Part shown: one piece after another, positions 21,305-33,378 of the stretch | Numbering within the stretch: position 1 is the stretch's first letter | How the letters are laid out: each line of letters opens with the position of its first letter | Source of the DNA: Apostichopus japonicus | Taxonomy: Eukaryota; Echinodermata; Holothuroidea; Aspidochirotida; Stichopodidae | Assembly: GCF_037975245.1 (NCBI RefSeq) | Contig: NC_092571.1 | Coordinates: forward strand, 22,511,564-22,575,563 | DNA length: 64,000 nucleotides | Direction of reading: 5' to 3' | Position numbers and translations under genes: made by a program | The notes under the pieces: generated by a model | Databases searched by the model: none | What the model was told of the DNA's origin: nothing | The model's input: only the letters and a program-made list of their open reading frames with translations

Positions 21305-21795
21305 TATAGTTATATATATATCTATTTAAACATTGACACTCAAAATAGTGTAATTTATGAGCATTTCAGCACTTCAGTGCTATACATGTTCAAAGTATCT
21401 CTTTCGAGATCCGGCTGGGGAAATGATTTCGAGTTGGTCAGCATCATTAAATTGATCTCCAGAGAAGGGCAAAATGTGTCACCAAACAAGACTAGCATTG
21501 TTGGATAAAAGTAGCAAATCTTACAGTTGAATGCCAACCTTCCTTACTGGTTTGGAACCTCTGTAATATCAAGTGTCTATTGACTCGTTGGATATGGCGA
21601 CTGCATTTAGAGCAGGAGGTTCAACTACAAATCACGGTGGAGGCTGGAAGTTTTTACACTGTTCTGGATTTTCCAACTCATTTCCGTTTCAATGATATGT
21701 ATATATACATATATATATGTTTATAGTATATACTAGAAATATTGTAAATTTTGACACTCGAAATAGCGTAATGTAGGAGCATTCCAGCAATTGAG
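21305..21795. repeat. Pair of similar repeat copies next to the SINE
   Basis: TTGACACTCRAAATAGYGTAAT with flanking AT-rich DNA and GAGCATTYCAGCA occurs at about 21333 and again at about 21749. The two copies flank a unit ending in AT microsatellite DNA. Likely parts of one interspersed repeat. Confidence 0.5.
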
Positions 21796-21799
21796 AACC

Positions 21800-21960
21800 A
21801 ACTGAGTGTTGTGTTGAGGCAGTGGACTTGTGATCTAAGGTGTGCAGGTTCAAGACCTGGCCAGATCATTACATTGTCTCCTTGGGCAAGGCACTTTATC
21901 TCCATTGCCTCTCTTCACCCAGGTGAATAAACGGGGACTTGCAAGGTAACTTTTAGATAT
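21800..21960 (+). repeat. tRNA-derived SINE
   Basis: Contains GAGGCAGTGGAC, then GGTTCAAGACC (matches the B-box consensus), then CTTGGGCAAGGCACTTTATC and ATTGCCTC, a central block I recall from tRNA-derived SINEs in marine invertebrates. Boundaries are approximate. Confidence 0.6.
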
Positions 21961-22087
21961 GGTTTCTTGCATGAGTTTGTGGCTGCACCCAACAGGAAGT
22001 CCCCCAGGGGACACAGAGATGTGAAGTTAAGTGTTTTTTACACCCTACCAATTTTAATGCCAAAATGCAGCTGTATACATGGCTTAC

Positions 22088-22166
22088 CTGTAGTAATCGA
22101 TGGTTTTACGATCATCTCTGCCATCTTGTGCTGGTTCTGCATTTACTTGTGACAAGAGCTGGCTCT
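22088..22166 (-). CDS. Possible upstream exon of the zinc-finger gene
   Basis: Bounded by acceptor ATATCAG (or AG two bases later, giving 22164) and donor CTACAG|GTAAGC. One frame is open and reads SQLLSQVNAEPAQDGRDDRK. Joined directly to the acceptor before the zinc-finger exon it meets a stop, so it is either 5' UTR, or another exon lies between. RNA data would settle it. Confidence 0.35.
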
Positions 22167-22787
22167 CTGATATATGAAAGGCAAGACAAATGTCAAAAAA
22201 AATTGCAACAACTTCAAATTAAATGATGACAATCCTACTACAACAATTTTAATTTACATTGGAATTAATTTGCCAACTTGAAAATCCATTCTAGCACCTG
22301 AGAGAACCATGGATTGCATGTGGATTTAAAACCCACTTCAGTTTCCTGTCAACCAGAGTTTAAACCCTTGACTGATCTAACAGGTGCTACAGTACTGTAG
22401 GTTCAAAATGTTAGTACTTCTATTGCAACTACTGTTTTCCTCTCACATAAAGCATCATTGTCTAGTGTCTACCATCACTCTCAAACTTGTAAACCTGCTG
22501 ATCTGAAGTTGCAATAACTATAACATAACACATCTATAGTTGTACAGAGATGCTTTATCAGGCTAGTAGTCTAGTACACATAATCAAAGCAACCTTCTGG
22601 CCAGTGGTTGGGTTATAATTGGAAAGTATGATGTGCTTGAAACAGCAACACAAATGAATTTTCTTGAACTTTGGACACATGTACCACAGGTATGAAATTA
22701 CCAATGAGAACATCTGAAATGTAATATTCATAACGTACAGAACATCTGAAATTTAATATTCATAATGTACAGAAAGGAGAAACTCAC

Positions 22788-22862
22788 CTCGGACTTGATG
22801 TACATATGGCCAAAATTTAGGTAACCAAGGTTCAAACTTGATGGAAGAATCACACTCCCCAT
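22788..22862 (-). CDS. Possible first coding exon of the zinc-finger gene
   Basis: An ATG at 22862 opens 25 codons, MGSVILPSSLNLGYLNFG then HMYIKSE, ending at a clean donor GAG|GTGAGT. YIKSE is a SUMO-motif-like sequence of the kind seen at the N-terminus of many animal zinc-finger proteins. With the alternative acceptor at 22164 it joins in frame to the exon at 22088. Inference only. Confidence 0.35.
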
Positions 22863-24386
22863 GAGTGAACATTTACAGAAATTCTAACTTCTATTCCATC
22901 ATCTTCTTCGTCCTTGACTACTGCACCTTTGTCTTCATTGTCACAGAATTGGACTCTGGGACAGTTTCATGTCCATCATTATAAAGTTTGCTGAAATGAA
23001 ATTAAGGTTTTATGAATAATACAATTTACTGTGCATCATTATCAACTGGATTAAAAACCAATTATCAATCTCATCATGCTAGTTTCTCATTAATGACCAA
23101 GATTTAAACTTATTTTACATTAAAGAATTCTTCACTAGCCACCTCTTGAGCATCCAGATATCGGTTATAGGCTAAATAAGGGTTGATTAAGGTAACTTTG
23201 GCACTGATTGGGTTTCTGTTAGGCTAGGCTACATAAGTTCAAGTAACTTCCTGGCCACCAGTGACTTTATTTTTACAGACATACTGTAGGTTAGGCTTGG
23301 CCTACTTTCCCATTTGGATGTTTTCATCGTCTTCTGAGGAAACAAGAAAGCATTATTTTGCAGATATCTATTGCATATATCAATAAGCCAAGTCTAACCT
23401 AAGCTACTGTAACTAGCACAGTAGCAGTAGACCTACAGTAGTCTAGGCCTATAAATAAGACTTGAGTTACTACAGGCTAGGCCTACTGTAGTGTACTGTA
23501 GCCAAGGCGATGCCTAGGAGAGTAAATAAGGCAAATGAGGTACAGCTGCCATACCAGGATTGGATTGTCAAGTTTTGTGTATCCAGTCATGGGTTCCAGT
23601 GATGTTGTTTACGAATTCCGATGAGGTGCTGGTGTATGTCTTTTACTGAACAAGCAAGAAATAAAGTAGCATTCTCAGATCTATTTCAGCTTTAAATATA
23701 CCTAGGTATAACCTAGTATGGAACGCCAAAAGAGCAATAATATATACCAAGGTAATGAAGTTAATCGTAGCACGTGTGTTCTGTTACATCACGCCATTCG
23801 TAACAGCATATAGCAGCAACCACTAACTTATGAGCAGATAATAACGAAAAGGACGCTACAACACACCAACGGTTTACAACAACAGCGGTAATACGGGCAA
23901 ACATGAAACTTGTCACGAAAGAAACTGTTGATTTTTATTTTTTTATTTTTTATCTAAAAGGGTCCTTGATGGGGACTATATCCTATAGGGTCCTTGATGG
24001 GGAGTTGAGTGTGCCTCCTGATCCTTGTTTTCCTGCTAAACTAAACTAAATAATTCGAGTTATGGAGGTATTTGATGGGCCTGAAAATACCAGATAATGG
24101 TCGAGACCCTCCGCTTTCACATGTTTCTAGGTCCAATATCGGAAACAAAACTTATATCTTGACAAAAAGTGACCATTAACATTTTAAAGCTACATTAAAT
24201 TTACGTTTCACGTGGTATATATGTCCACTATCGGTAACCGTCAAAACTTTCTAGAAACAATCATTTTACCGTTAGTTATTTCAAATTCGAAAACTTCCTA
24301 CATTCGAGAAAAAAACCCTAAAAAGCATGCTTTTGTTTTCAATATTGTATAACTCTAGGTATCGCGAGATTTAAGGGCCTACATAG
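22863..24386. other. Gene-free stretch upstream of the zinc-finger gene
   Basis: No convincing exon. From 23150 to 23520 the words TAGGCCTAC and CTACTGTAG recur on both strands, a common feature of dispersed repeats in invertebrate deuterostome genomes. It may hold the promoter of the zinc-finger gene, but no motif decides this. Confidence 0.5.
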
Positions 24387-24700
24387 CATGGGCGGCGATC
24401 ATGGGGGGGGGGGGGGACGGGGGGACATTTCCCCCCAATATTTTAGGTGGGGGATATAGTATCTAATATCCCCCCAATATTTGGTGGCATAGTTTTTTGT
24501 TAGCATATTTTTTGTATTTTTTATGATATCGCTAGTAATTTCAAAATAGAAAATGCTTAGATGCAACTTACAAGGCCTGGGAAGTGCCATTTCCAGCGAT
24601 CTGGGAGGCATTTTCGGCCAAAATTTTCTTTACGCTTCGCGCCAACTTTTGGTGGCACTACGCTTTGCCCCTCCCTTGGCAAATTCCTCGCAAGGCGCCT
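24387..24700 (+). repeat. Dispersed repeat, copy 1 (CATGGGCGGCGATCATGG family)
   Basis: Begins CATGGGCGGCGATCATGG followed by a long G run, then CCCCCCAATATTT blocks, and ends near CGCGCCAACTTTTGGTGGC. Closely similar sequence starts at 33376, and its distal part recurs near 34290-34390. Non-coding; class undetermined. Confidence 0.65.
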
Positions 24701-24841
24701 GTCTAACCGTGTCTAACCACAATTTGTTACTATATATGACCGAAAGTAGTTTTTACTTTTTTTTCGAAATGAATAGCTAGACGGACCGCATCCGTAATGA
24801 TATTTGGTTTGCCGATAAAAAGGAAAATAGGGCTGAAGCAA

Positions 24842-24959
<118 letters not shown>

Positions 24960-25760
24960 CGAAAATCCACGTTTACTCCAAAAGAAAATATTATTAGAGA
25001 AATAAGACTCATAATTGACAAACAAGGAGTAAGTTTTAGAAAATATATTGGAATTTTCGGTCCCCCTGGGACCTTCGTCAGCAATACTTGGCAGTCGAAT
25101 GAAAAGTACAAAATGTGACACAATGAAAAAATGACGCTAGATAAGTGTAAGTTGCAATGATGGAATTAAAACCGAATAAACCATGACTATACAGGAAGCG
25201 GATTAAGGAGCAAAGAACGGATTACATATGCTTGTAGAACTGATAGTTGTTAAGGGGTCCCAAGTCATTGTTGAGGCCGGTGATGTGAGACTTAATACAA
25301 AAGATCCAATCGATTTCTTTACGTTTACGTTCAGTGGTTGATTTGAAGTTCGAGGCAATTAAAATACATTTTAGGTTTTAGAGAATGACTATGAAGATTA
25401 AAATGTTCGGAAACTGGGAATCCTGCAAAATTATCACGAATAGATTTTTTTGTGATTATTCAAACGTAAGCGGAACCGTGAGCCTGTTTCACCTACATAA
25501 TTGCCCTCTTTGCAAAGTACACAATAGAAAATGTAAATAACATTAATAGAATCACAAGAGAGGGAAGGGGGTCTTAAACTAAAGTCAACATTTGGAATCT
25601 TGACCACGTTGCCTGGGGTAATATGGGGGAATATTTGGCATCTAGGTTTACCGCAAGGAAAATTGCCTGCGGAGGTGGAAACTGAGCGGGGGAGTCTGGA
25701 GGAAGTGAGAAGAAATTTAAGGTTGGGGGGGGGGTTGACGAAATGCTAGCATTGGGGGGT
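24960..25760 (-). mobile_element. Degenerate Penelope-like retroelement 3' end (GIY-YIG endonuclease)
   Basis: On the minus strand, around 25555-25250, broken frames read YIFYCVLCKEGNYVGETGSR, then HKKSIRDNFAGFPVSEHFNL, then ERKRKEIDWIFCIKSHITGL. CxxC followed by YVGETG and a downstream H is the layout of the GIY-YIG domain at the C-terminus of Penelope-like elements. At least two frameshifts in A-rich runs disable it. The non-coding 3' part (25080-24960) has an inverted GGTCCC/GGGACC hairpin and ends in (TA)n. Confidence 0.75.
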
Positions 25761-26666
25761 ACCTTAAAGTAGAACGATAGTGACAGAAAAAAAATCTCTC
25801 ATTTTCATATATAATGTAGTTTATATGTTACCAAGCAACATATTTTTTTAATTTTCCAAATAGCACACCGGAAAGTTATGAAAAAGGGAATTGAAACATC
25901 GTTTTTTCGTCTCCGTAATTTAGGAATTTGCAAACACTGCAACGACCTTGAACAGCCCTCAGGTCAGTGAATGACGTCACTGTGATGATCTTTTCTGTTG
26001 TGAACTGTTCAGTACGGAGCTGTGCGTGCATTTCGTGTCAGCATAACTGTTATTTTCCGGCGTAATGTTCAAGACATAAATAGATACTGAATATAATGGT
26101 GTTTCTTGATTTCTTCACCACGTGTTTACAAGTTTTTTTTACGAAATTTGCGGCGATTTCGCAACGATTTCCCAATATCTGAAGAGGTAACTCGCAAGCT
26201 GACCCAAAGTAACGTAAATCTCAAGATCACGTTTTTGGCGGGTTTTATACAGAGTGATGTATGAATGTGCTCACTTACCAGTCAAACTGGCACAATAACA
26301 AAAGTGATGATCATGATAGTCTCAAACATAGTTTAGTATAACATCCGAAAGAAAATCCAAAGTTCTAAACAAAGTATATTCGCTTGTATGCACTAGGCCT
26401 ACTGTAAAACATAAACGTTCCTTGTTCCGTGCGTCATTAAATCCAACAGAAAGGTTTCATTGAGCTTGAAATACAACCGCATTTGAACTCAATCGAGTAG
26501 TTAGTCTAGCTCGAACAATTTTCTCACTACATGCAATGCCTATTGCGTTTATTCACATGCATGCCTCGTGGTTTGGGCTTCAGGAGGAATTGTATTCTAG
26601 CCCAACTTCACGTAGGTCCGCAAACGGTACTTTCACACTGTGCAAACAGAAGTGACAGTGTGCGCT
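25761..26666. other. Gene-free stretch between repeats
   Basis: No exon, RNA gene or clear repeat boundary recognised on either strand. AT-rich with a few short ORFs that lack family resemblance. Confidence 0.5.
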
Positions 26667-26674
26667 ACCGTAAG

Positions 26675-29600
26675 CAGTGGCGTCTCCAAGGGGGGGGGGG
26701 GGCAGGGGGGCACGTGCCCCCCTGGAAAACCTAGTGCCCCCCGAGTGCCCCCCCCCCCATCTGAGATTTGGGTTGGTAAAAAAATATATATATATATATT
26801 TTGTTATATTCAACTCCCATCATCTGAGTTGGTTTTTCATAAGGACAAAGAAGCACAGTAATTCGTATTTTCTTCAAATGAGCTGCGAAAAAATGAAAAA
26901 GTTTATCCTTGACCGTCGGGTATCGAAGTCGTAACCCGCGCCATCACAACTCGTGAATTGGATGCCTGTGAAATGCCGAAAATTCGGACCTGCTGTGAGA
27001 AGGGAGGGTACTGCAGTATGTTGCCTTAGTCTGAGGTTGACAGGTTAGGAGCTGACGAAATGTGAGAATGTGAGGGTCCGCAGGCACCATACTTGCCTAT
27101 ATTTGTAGACCCATATATTAACCCTGTTGTGTAGGGGGTGCAGAGGTCATTTGAGGTCAGATGCTTGTAGGAACAAATGGCGAATGTTCACACCTGCATA
27201 CTGAGCTATACTCGATGTGTGATCAAACTTTGGATTGCATGGTGAGATCCCTGATAGGAGCCAATAACGATGCTGGAACCTGTTACATCTTAATAGACAA
27301 GAGCATCAATGATGCAGTATCTCAATACTGGAAGTTTTAATTTTGATTCCTAATTTCAAATCTTTGCTCTGTCTCTACAATTATCAATATCAATCATGGT
27401 ACAACAAATATATAACTTGCATTTTTGCTACTTTGCCACGAATAGTCTCTGCAGGTTACACTTTATCCTGCTAGTCTTGCCTTTAGCGCTTATTGCCTGT
27501 TAGTCGAAAGAACGACGTTGCAAGGTTTAGTAATGTCATAGAATATTTAAGAACTTGTTTTTCATGTGGTATCCTTCATCTTAGGTCAGTCTCTGTTGGA
27601 CTTTTTGGTCATATAGTTTGATGTCAATGACAACAGCCAAATTAGAAGAGGCGAACAACTCGACCATATTCTTGATGCCTGCCTTGAGAGCTAGGCCTAT
27701 TGACCTACTGTATGTTAATGTAGACTGTAGTGGTGACTACCATCAAAACTGTGTCCACTTCTAGATATCAAAACAACCCACGTTTTTCCATCTCAATTTT
27801 TCGGACATGAAGATTTCATGGATTTATGACTTGGAAAAAATAATGTAAAAGAAGATTACAAGTTTTTATATGCAAGTGATGGGTGGCCTCCTCTTCCCCT
27901 AATAGCCACCTCAGTTCCTCTCCATTTTGTTATTTTATTTTAATTCTTTGTACATTTGATGTCAAACATTACAGGTTCAAAAGAAAGCTAAACATACTTC
28001 TTATAACCTTATACATCTTAGGCCTATATCCTTATAAATAAAACATAACCTTATACAATTTTTATTGTCTTATCAAAGTTGTGATGCTATGGCCGGCTCC
28101 TCTTTTATACGTACCCATCAAACAAACTTACCCTGGTCCTTCCTAGGAAAAGCTGTCTGAACACCAGTACAATGCTAATGTGGCTATCACTGAAAGCCTA
28201 ATAGGCCTAGTGGCCTATATATATATATTTTTTTTTTTTAAATTGCACTAGGCCTACAGTAAATAGCCTTCAGAAATACAAGAATGTGTATACGTAATTA
28301 TACAAAATACATGAAGGGCAATCAAACAAACTTATCATGGCCCTTGCTCTGAAAAGCTACCTGAACACCATTATAGTGTTCAACCGATTATGCATAACAG
28401 AAAATACCGATTACTGATTATTTTTTCATAATCGTACCGATTCCGATTATTTGAAAATGAGAAAATATCCCGTTTATACGAAATCGGCAATAAAGTTTGA
28501 CAGAAACAATTATTGTTGTGATTTTCCCCAGTTTCCTTTTGCTTCGTTGTTATACAAGGCTCTAAGGTACCATTTTGTATGTACCAAATTACCTCTGGAG
28601 TTTCTCGGAAAGAATTTTTTTTTTTTTTAAATTTCCAAAATACGGAGATATGACATCCTACCTAGTCAGCACTGTGCTAAGCGAATGGCCTAACCACCTC
28701 GACGTAAATGTCACCTGTTAATGGCTTGAAATGGGCTACGAATAGTTACTCAAAATATCCATCTCAAAAAGTATCTCAGACAAACCATCCATCTGCAATC
28801 TTTACCAAAGTGTAAATTTTAATGACATATTGCCTTCATTCCGACAATATTTTGCACTTATTTTCAGTATTATACCGTTTATGAACAAATAGAAATGTTA
28901 CGAACTTGAAGTTAAACATACCTATTCGTTACCTATGTAACTCCATTCAGGTTCAATAAGAATGTGTAAGCTTAGGCCAATCAAACTGAAAAGCAAATTG
29001 TACCATCGTAACTTGTTTAAAATTACTCTAAAATGTAATACCAGATTGATGTAAAGAAATAATAACAACTAGAAACTACTCCAATATAAAATATAACATT
29101 CCCTCTATAAGACATATCACTTACATTACCTTCCAAACAAATGCCGATTTCCAGCAAATTGAAAGTTGTAAACTAAGCTACGCAATTTTTTTTTTTTTTT
29201 TTTTTTTGCAAACCGATGGTTAGGCTACATTTCCCATTGACTTAGTGTGGTTGTTAGGCTAACATGTGGTCGAAGATTGCAGTTTCCGTGGATATTTTTA
29301 GTTTTTATTTGCGACACAACTAGAGCGAATAAACAGATGTCAAGTTTAGATTTCCATGCAGTTGATTTAGTGTGAAGTAAGGCTACTATGTGGTCGGAGA
29401 TTTGTGAGGATTTTAGGTTATTTTCGCTGATACTGCAGGCCGTAATTTACCACGGGAAGTTCCCGGAGATTGTGCGCGACCCTCTCGCACTGCTTCAAAT
29501 TTTGATGCGGGGTGAGAAAACTGCGCGATTCGCGATGCAACTGCAATTCCTAGCTAAAGCAAACGCATGTCACAATTAATTTTACACAGACACCTGATAT

Positions 29601-31149
29601 AAAGAGGGCGATTTTTTCATATTTCATTTTTCTTTTTCGCACTCGTAATTGTGCTTTAGGAGGGCTTTTTAGCACTTGCGAGGGCGAATCGCCCGTTGCC
29701 CCCGCTTATTTCCTACCCTGTCCAGCACATTCCTGAATTCGCGAAATTGCTATTGCTGCTATGCTTACTGTGCCAAGAAATATGCAGCCAATAACCACGA
29801 AGGAAGCAAAATCGGCGACCCTGGCAGCCTAATTTGATGAAAGTATACACTGTGAAAGACGTATAGGGGGTGCCTTTTTTTTAATATTTCGTAGTAAAAG
29901 AACAAACCTAATTCATCAGTTGATATTTTCAACTTCCATATGTTTTTGAATAATCGGTATGACATAACTGGTATTCCACGTAATTTTTACCGATTCCGAT
30001 TATGTACCGATTATGCAATATTCGTACCGATTCCGATTCCGATTAGGATAATCGGTTGAACACTACACCAGTACTATCCTTAAATGGATGTTACGTAGAA
30101 TTCAGCAGTACAGAATGTAATTAGCATGCAATACACTAACACCTCGCGTACCTAACTACAGAACAGAAAATTGTTCGCGAGGGTAGCCATTTTCGTATAT
30201 CTAACATGTAGCTGTTATGAGTCATAGCCAATCTACTACAAAACAGACTTAGGGGCGGGGCTTAATCATCAAAAACGGACCTTTTTACTAAAAGTAGGGG
30301 CGGCAGCTCAGTGTTGTTTTAAGAGAGAAAAATCATTTAAACATCAAATAAAGCAAATAAAAGCCATTAAATGTCATATACATGTAGTAAAATTCTTATT
30401 AATACCTACCTGTAAACAACAAATGGAAGTTTAAAATTTTAATAAAATATATAATACATAGGACCCTATCTTAGACGATACCACTGTTGAAAGACAGTTC
30501 TATTCTATTCTCTTTCATAAAACATAAGTTTTGGAGCGTGTGCAAAACAGGTGTGACAAAGTGTGTTTTCAGTCCAAATTGGCCCGATTTGGACATAAAT
30601 CGGTGAAAAAGTCACAGAATGAGATACAATTCTGGAATAAAAAATAGTAACTTTTGTTGGTCTATATGATATATTCTTGCTCTGGAAATTCCAGAGAAAA
30701 AGAACTTTGTTTGAAGACGCTGAAAAATTTTTAAGAGAAGAGAAAGTCCCACTTACTGTTACAATATCTCTATACATGTAATGTATTGAGATAATAATGG
30801 GAGAAAACGAGGACAAGAAAGGAGTCGGGGGTCATGCACACATTAATTCAACAAATGCAGGTTCTATTGATAGGGTTAGGCATAATATCGACAGCATGTG
30901 GTTCATATCCTCTGCAAAATTCTGCGCATTGTTTAAATCATTACCTCAAAAATAGCAATTTCTGGAGATATCTTCAGATCGAATTTAGCATCAAATGTGG
31001 CACCATTTTGCATCTAGCCCATCCTCCGTATGCGACCCCTCCCCTTAGACCCCTCCCCAGGACGGCGATCCGTATCCACCTAAGTGCCCCCCATCAAATT
31101 CTGGTGCCCCCCTGTGCCCCCCAGACTGAAAAGTCTGGTGACGCCACTG
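26675..31149. mobile_element. hAT-like DNA transposon, 4.5 kb, with 8-bp TSD ACCGTAAG
   Basis: The left end reads CAGTGGCGTCTCCA and the right end TGGTGACGCCACTG, giving a 14-bp terminal inverted repeat with one mismatch. The 8 bp ACCGTAAG occurs directly before (26667-26674) and directly after (31150-31157). An 8-bp duplication with CAGTGGCG-type ends is typical of the hAT superfamily. I saw no intact transposase. A second element (28374-30065) has inserted inside it. The first ~195 bp and last ~355 bp match the short element at 31795-32352, which is therefore an internally deleted relative. Confidence 0.85.
28374..30065. mobile_element. hAT-like element with TAGTGTTCAACCGATTAT ends, nested
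   Basis: Left end TAGTGTTCAACCGATTAT; right end ATAATCGGTTGAACACTA, its exact reverse complement. Flanks are CACCATTA (28366-28373) and CACCAGTA (30066-30073), an 8-bp duplication with one mismatch. Subterminal ACCGATT/CCGATTA repeats occur at both ends. A short open frame at 29388-29579 is not recognisable as transposase, so the element is probably non-autonomous. Confidence 0.8.
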
Positions 31150-31487
31150 ACCGTAAGTACTTACACGATGTTTTGTTTCGCTCGAGCATACATACATTTC
31201 CTATTCGTATTACATTTAAAGTGGTTTGGAGGGTATGAACACATCTCTGCCCAAAAAAACTCTGCCTAAGCGACGTCCATGCCCCAATTGAAATTTGCAC
31301 GTGGATTCTCTCCTCACATAGTCATTGGGTTGTTCACGTCTGACATGTCTTCCAGTTCCAACACTTACTGTTGCATTTATCGGGATATATATAAATAATG
31401 CGGCATAAAAGCATCAATCTTTCAAACTTTTGTTACTTTAGTGACCTTGCCACACGCAAATTTCAATTGGGCCCGAGATGGCTCTAT

Positions 31488-32422
31488 CAAGGGCGTAGGA
31501 ACCGGGGGGGCTGGGGGGCGCCAGCCCCCCAGTCAAAAATATGGGGGGGCGGAAGTATCATTCCGCCCCCCCCCCCGCTCCGCGAGTCAGAAAACCCCTT
31601 TTTCATTTCCAAATGAGAAAAAAATCTCATTTGGAGCACCAAATTGCATCTATAAGGCCAGGTGAAAATGCAAAATTATTTACAAAATGGATTGGGTGTT
31701 GAAGTGTGCTATATTGCACCAAATTGCATCTGGGGCCACCTGGAAATGCAAAAAAAAAATCCAAAGGGGAGGGGGACACCCCTCCCCTTAGACCCAGTGG
31801 CGTCGCCAAGGGGGGCCAGGGGGCACGTGCCCCCTGGAAAACCGAGTGCCCCCCATCTGAGATTTGGGTTGGTAAAAAAAATATATATATTTTGTTATAT
31901 TCAACTCCCATCATCTGAGTTGGTTTTTCATAAGGACAAAGAAGCACAGTAATTCGTATTTTCGGATAATGGGAGAAAACGAGAAGGACAAGAAAGGAGT
32001 CGGGGGTCATGCACACATTAATTCAACAAATGTAGGTTTTATTGATAGGGTTAGGCATAATATCGACAGCATGTGGTTCATATCCTCTGTAAAATTCTGC
32101 GCGTTGTTAAAATCATTACCTCAAAAATAGCAATTTCTGGAGATATCTTCAGATCGAATTTAGCATCAAATGTGGCACCATTTTGCATCTAGCCCATCCT
32201 CCGTATGCGAAAATTTTCCAAAGGGGAGGGGGGCACCCCCTCCCCTTAGACCCCTCCCCCAGGACGGCGATCCGTATCCACCTAAGTGCCCCCCCTCAAA
32301 TGCTGCTGCCCCCCCTGTGCCCCCCAGACTGAAAAGTCTGGTGACGCCACTGCTTAGACCCCTCCCCCAGGCCAGCCATCAGTCTTCAGCCCCCCACTCA
32401 AAAGTACCTTCCTACGCCACTG
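31488..32422. mobile_element. hAT-like element with 8-bp TSD GGCTCTAT, host of a nested insertion
   Basis: Left end CAAGGGCGTAGGAA; right end TTCCTACGCCACTG. The 8 bp GGCTCTAT stands on both sides (31480-31487 and 32423-32430). Removing the nested element leaves about 370 bp, so this is a MITE-sized element. Confidence 0.85.
31795..32352. mobile_element. Short hAT-like element (558 bp) with 8-bp TSD CTTAGACC, nested
   Basis: Ends CAGTGGCGTCGCCA and TGGTGACGCCACTG, with CTTAGACC on both sides (31787-31794 and 32353-32360). The left part up to about 31965 matches 26675-26870 and the right part from about 31970 matches 30795-31149, so it is an internal-deletion derivative of the 4.5-kb element. 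It sits inside the element at 31488-32422. Confidence 0.9.
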
Positions 32423-32430
32423 GGCTCTAT

Positions 32431-32689
32431 GACCGATTATTCCGTAATTTACATTGGGGCAGTCGGTTTCACTAAAACGACAAGAAAAAGCAGGAACAAT
32501 AACACCTTATTAAAATTAGACCGTTAAATGTCTCACGCAGTGTATCAAATCTCCTCTCTGGTTTAGGTTGTTTGTCGAGTCCAATATAGCGTAGGTTGCA
32601 ACTAAACTTACACACTAAGTGCACACAGCTGAAGTACATTACGCCGAGCTCACTTTGTTATCATCATAATGACGTCACATGTCACTGTA
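32431..32689. other. Short gene-free gap
   Basis: No feature recognised between the hAT-like element and the Penelope-like fragment. Confidence 0.5.
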
Positions 32690-33200
32690 GATCACGTGAT
32701 CATCATATCGCTGTTCGCGAAAAGCCCAATTTTTGTTTAAAAAATCAACGAGTTTAGGAATTTTTTTTAAGCCTTTCCCAACATCGGATTGACTTGAATT
32801 TTCACATGTGTAATATGGAAACCAACTAGAATACTCTTGAATAAAATCGTATTTTTTCGTCGACGCTGAAAAATCACTATCGTTCATCTTTAAACGATTC
32901 TCCTACAGACTGATCATCTTGAAATACAGCAAATTCCTGTTTGATGGAGCGAATGAAAGATTTGATGAAGGGGTTGTAACTGGTAACGAATGGAATGCGT
33001 GTGTTGGGACTTTTAGACTTGTATTTTAATAAGTCCTCACGGCTCAACTTGTCGGCCCTGGAAATACCCTGTCTAATTAAGTGAAGGGGGTATCCGACGT
33101 TCAAGAAATAACCAGTTAATATGGATACCTGGTGTTCAAAATCACATGGGTTGGAGCAAATGCGTTTAAGTCTAAGGCATTGGCTGTAAACAATAGAACT
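32690..33200 (-). mobile_element. Penelope-like retroelement fragment (reverse transcriptase C-terminal part)
   Basis: The minus strand reads CLRLKRICSNPCDFEHQVS, then ILTGYFLNVGYPLHLIRQGI and TRIPFVTSYNPFIKSFIRSI. The LR-x-RICS, F-x3-GYP and RIPFV-x-YNP motifs fit the region after the RT core in Penelope-like and related elements. Only a fragment is present. Confidence 0.6.
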
Positions 33201-33249
33201 CTTGAGATTATGTGGGTGAAAACTATTAAAGTATATGAATATCAGTGGG

Positions 33250-33312
33250 CTATTTTCTAAAACTCACTCCTTTTTTGTCAATTATGAGTCATATCTTATT
33301 TCTCTGGTTTTC

Positions 33313-33375
<63 letters not shown>
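33250..33375 (+). mobile_element. Penelope-like 3' end fragment with (TA)n
   Basis: AAAACTCACTCC, TTGTCAATTATGAGTC and TTATTTCTCT match the reverse complement of 24975-25040, and again a (TA)n tract follows (33317-33375). Orientation is opposite to the adjacent RT fragment, as often seen with partial inverted Penelope-like copies. Confidence 0.65.

Positions 33376-33378
<3 letters not shown>

Noticed and set aside
26677..26934. Plus-strand ORFs with Gly/Pro-rich text near the G run (also at 31398-32475)
   Set aside because: They lie within the ends of hAT-like elements. The frames are open because of G and C homopolymers.
29388..29579. 63-codon ORF inside the nested hAT-like element as a transposase piece
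   Set aside because: No hAT transposase motif could be seen in it.
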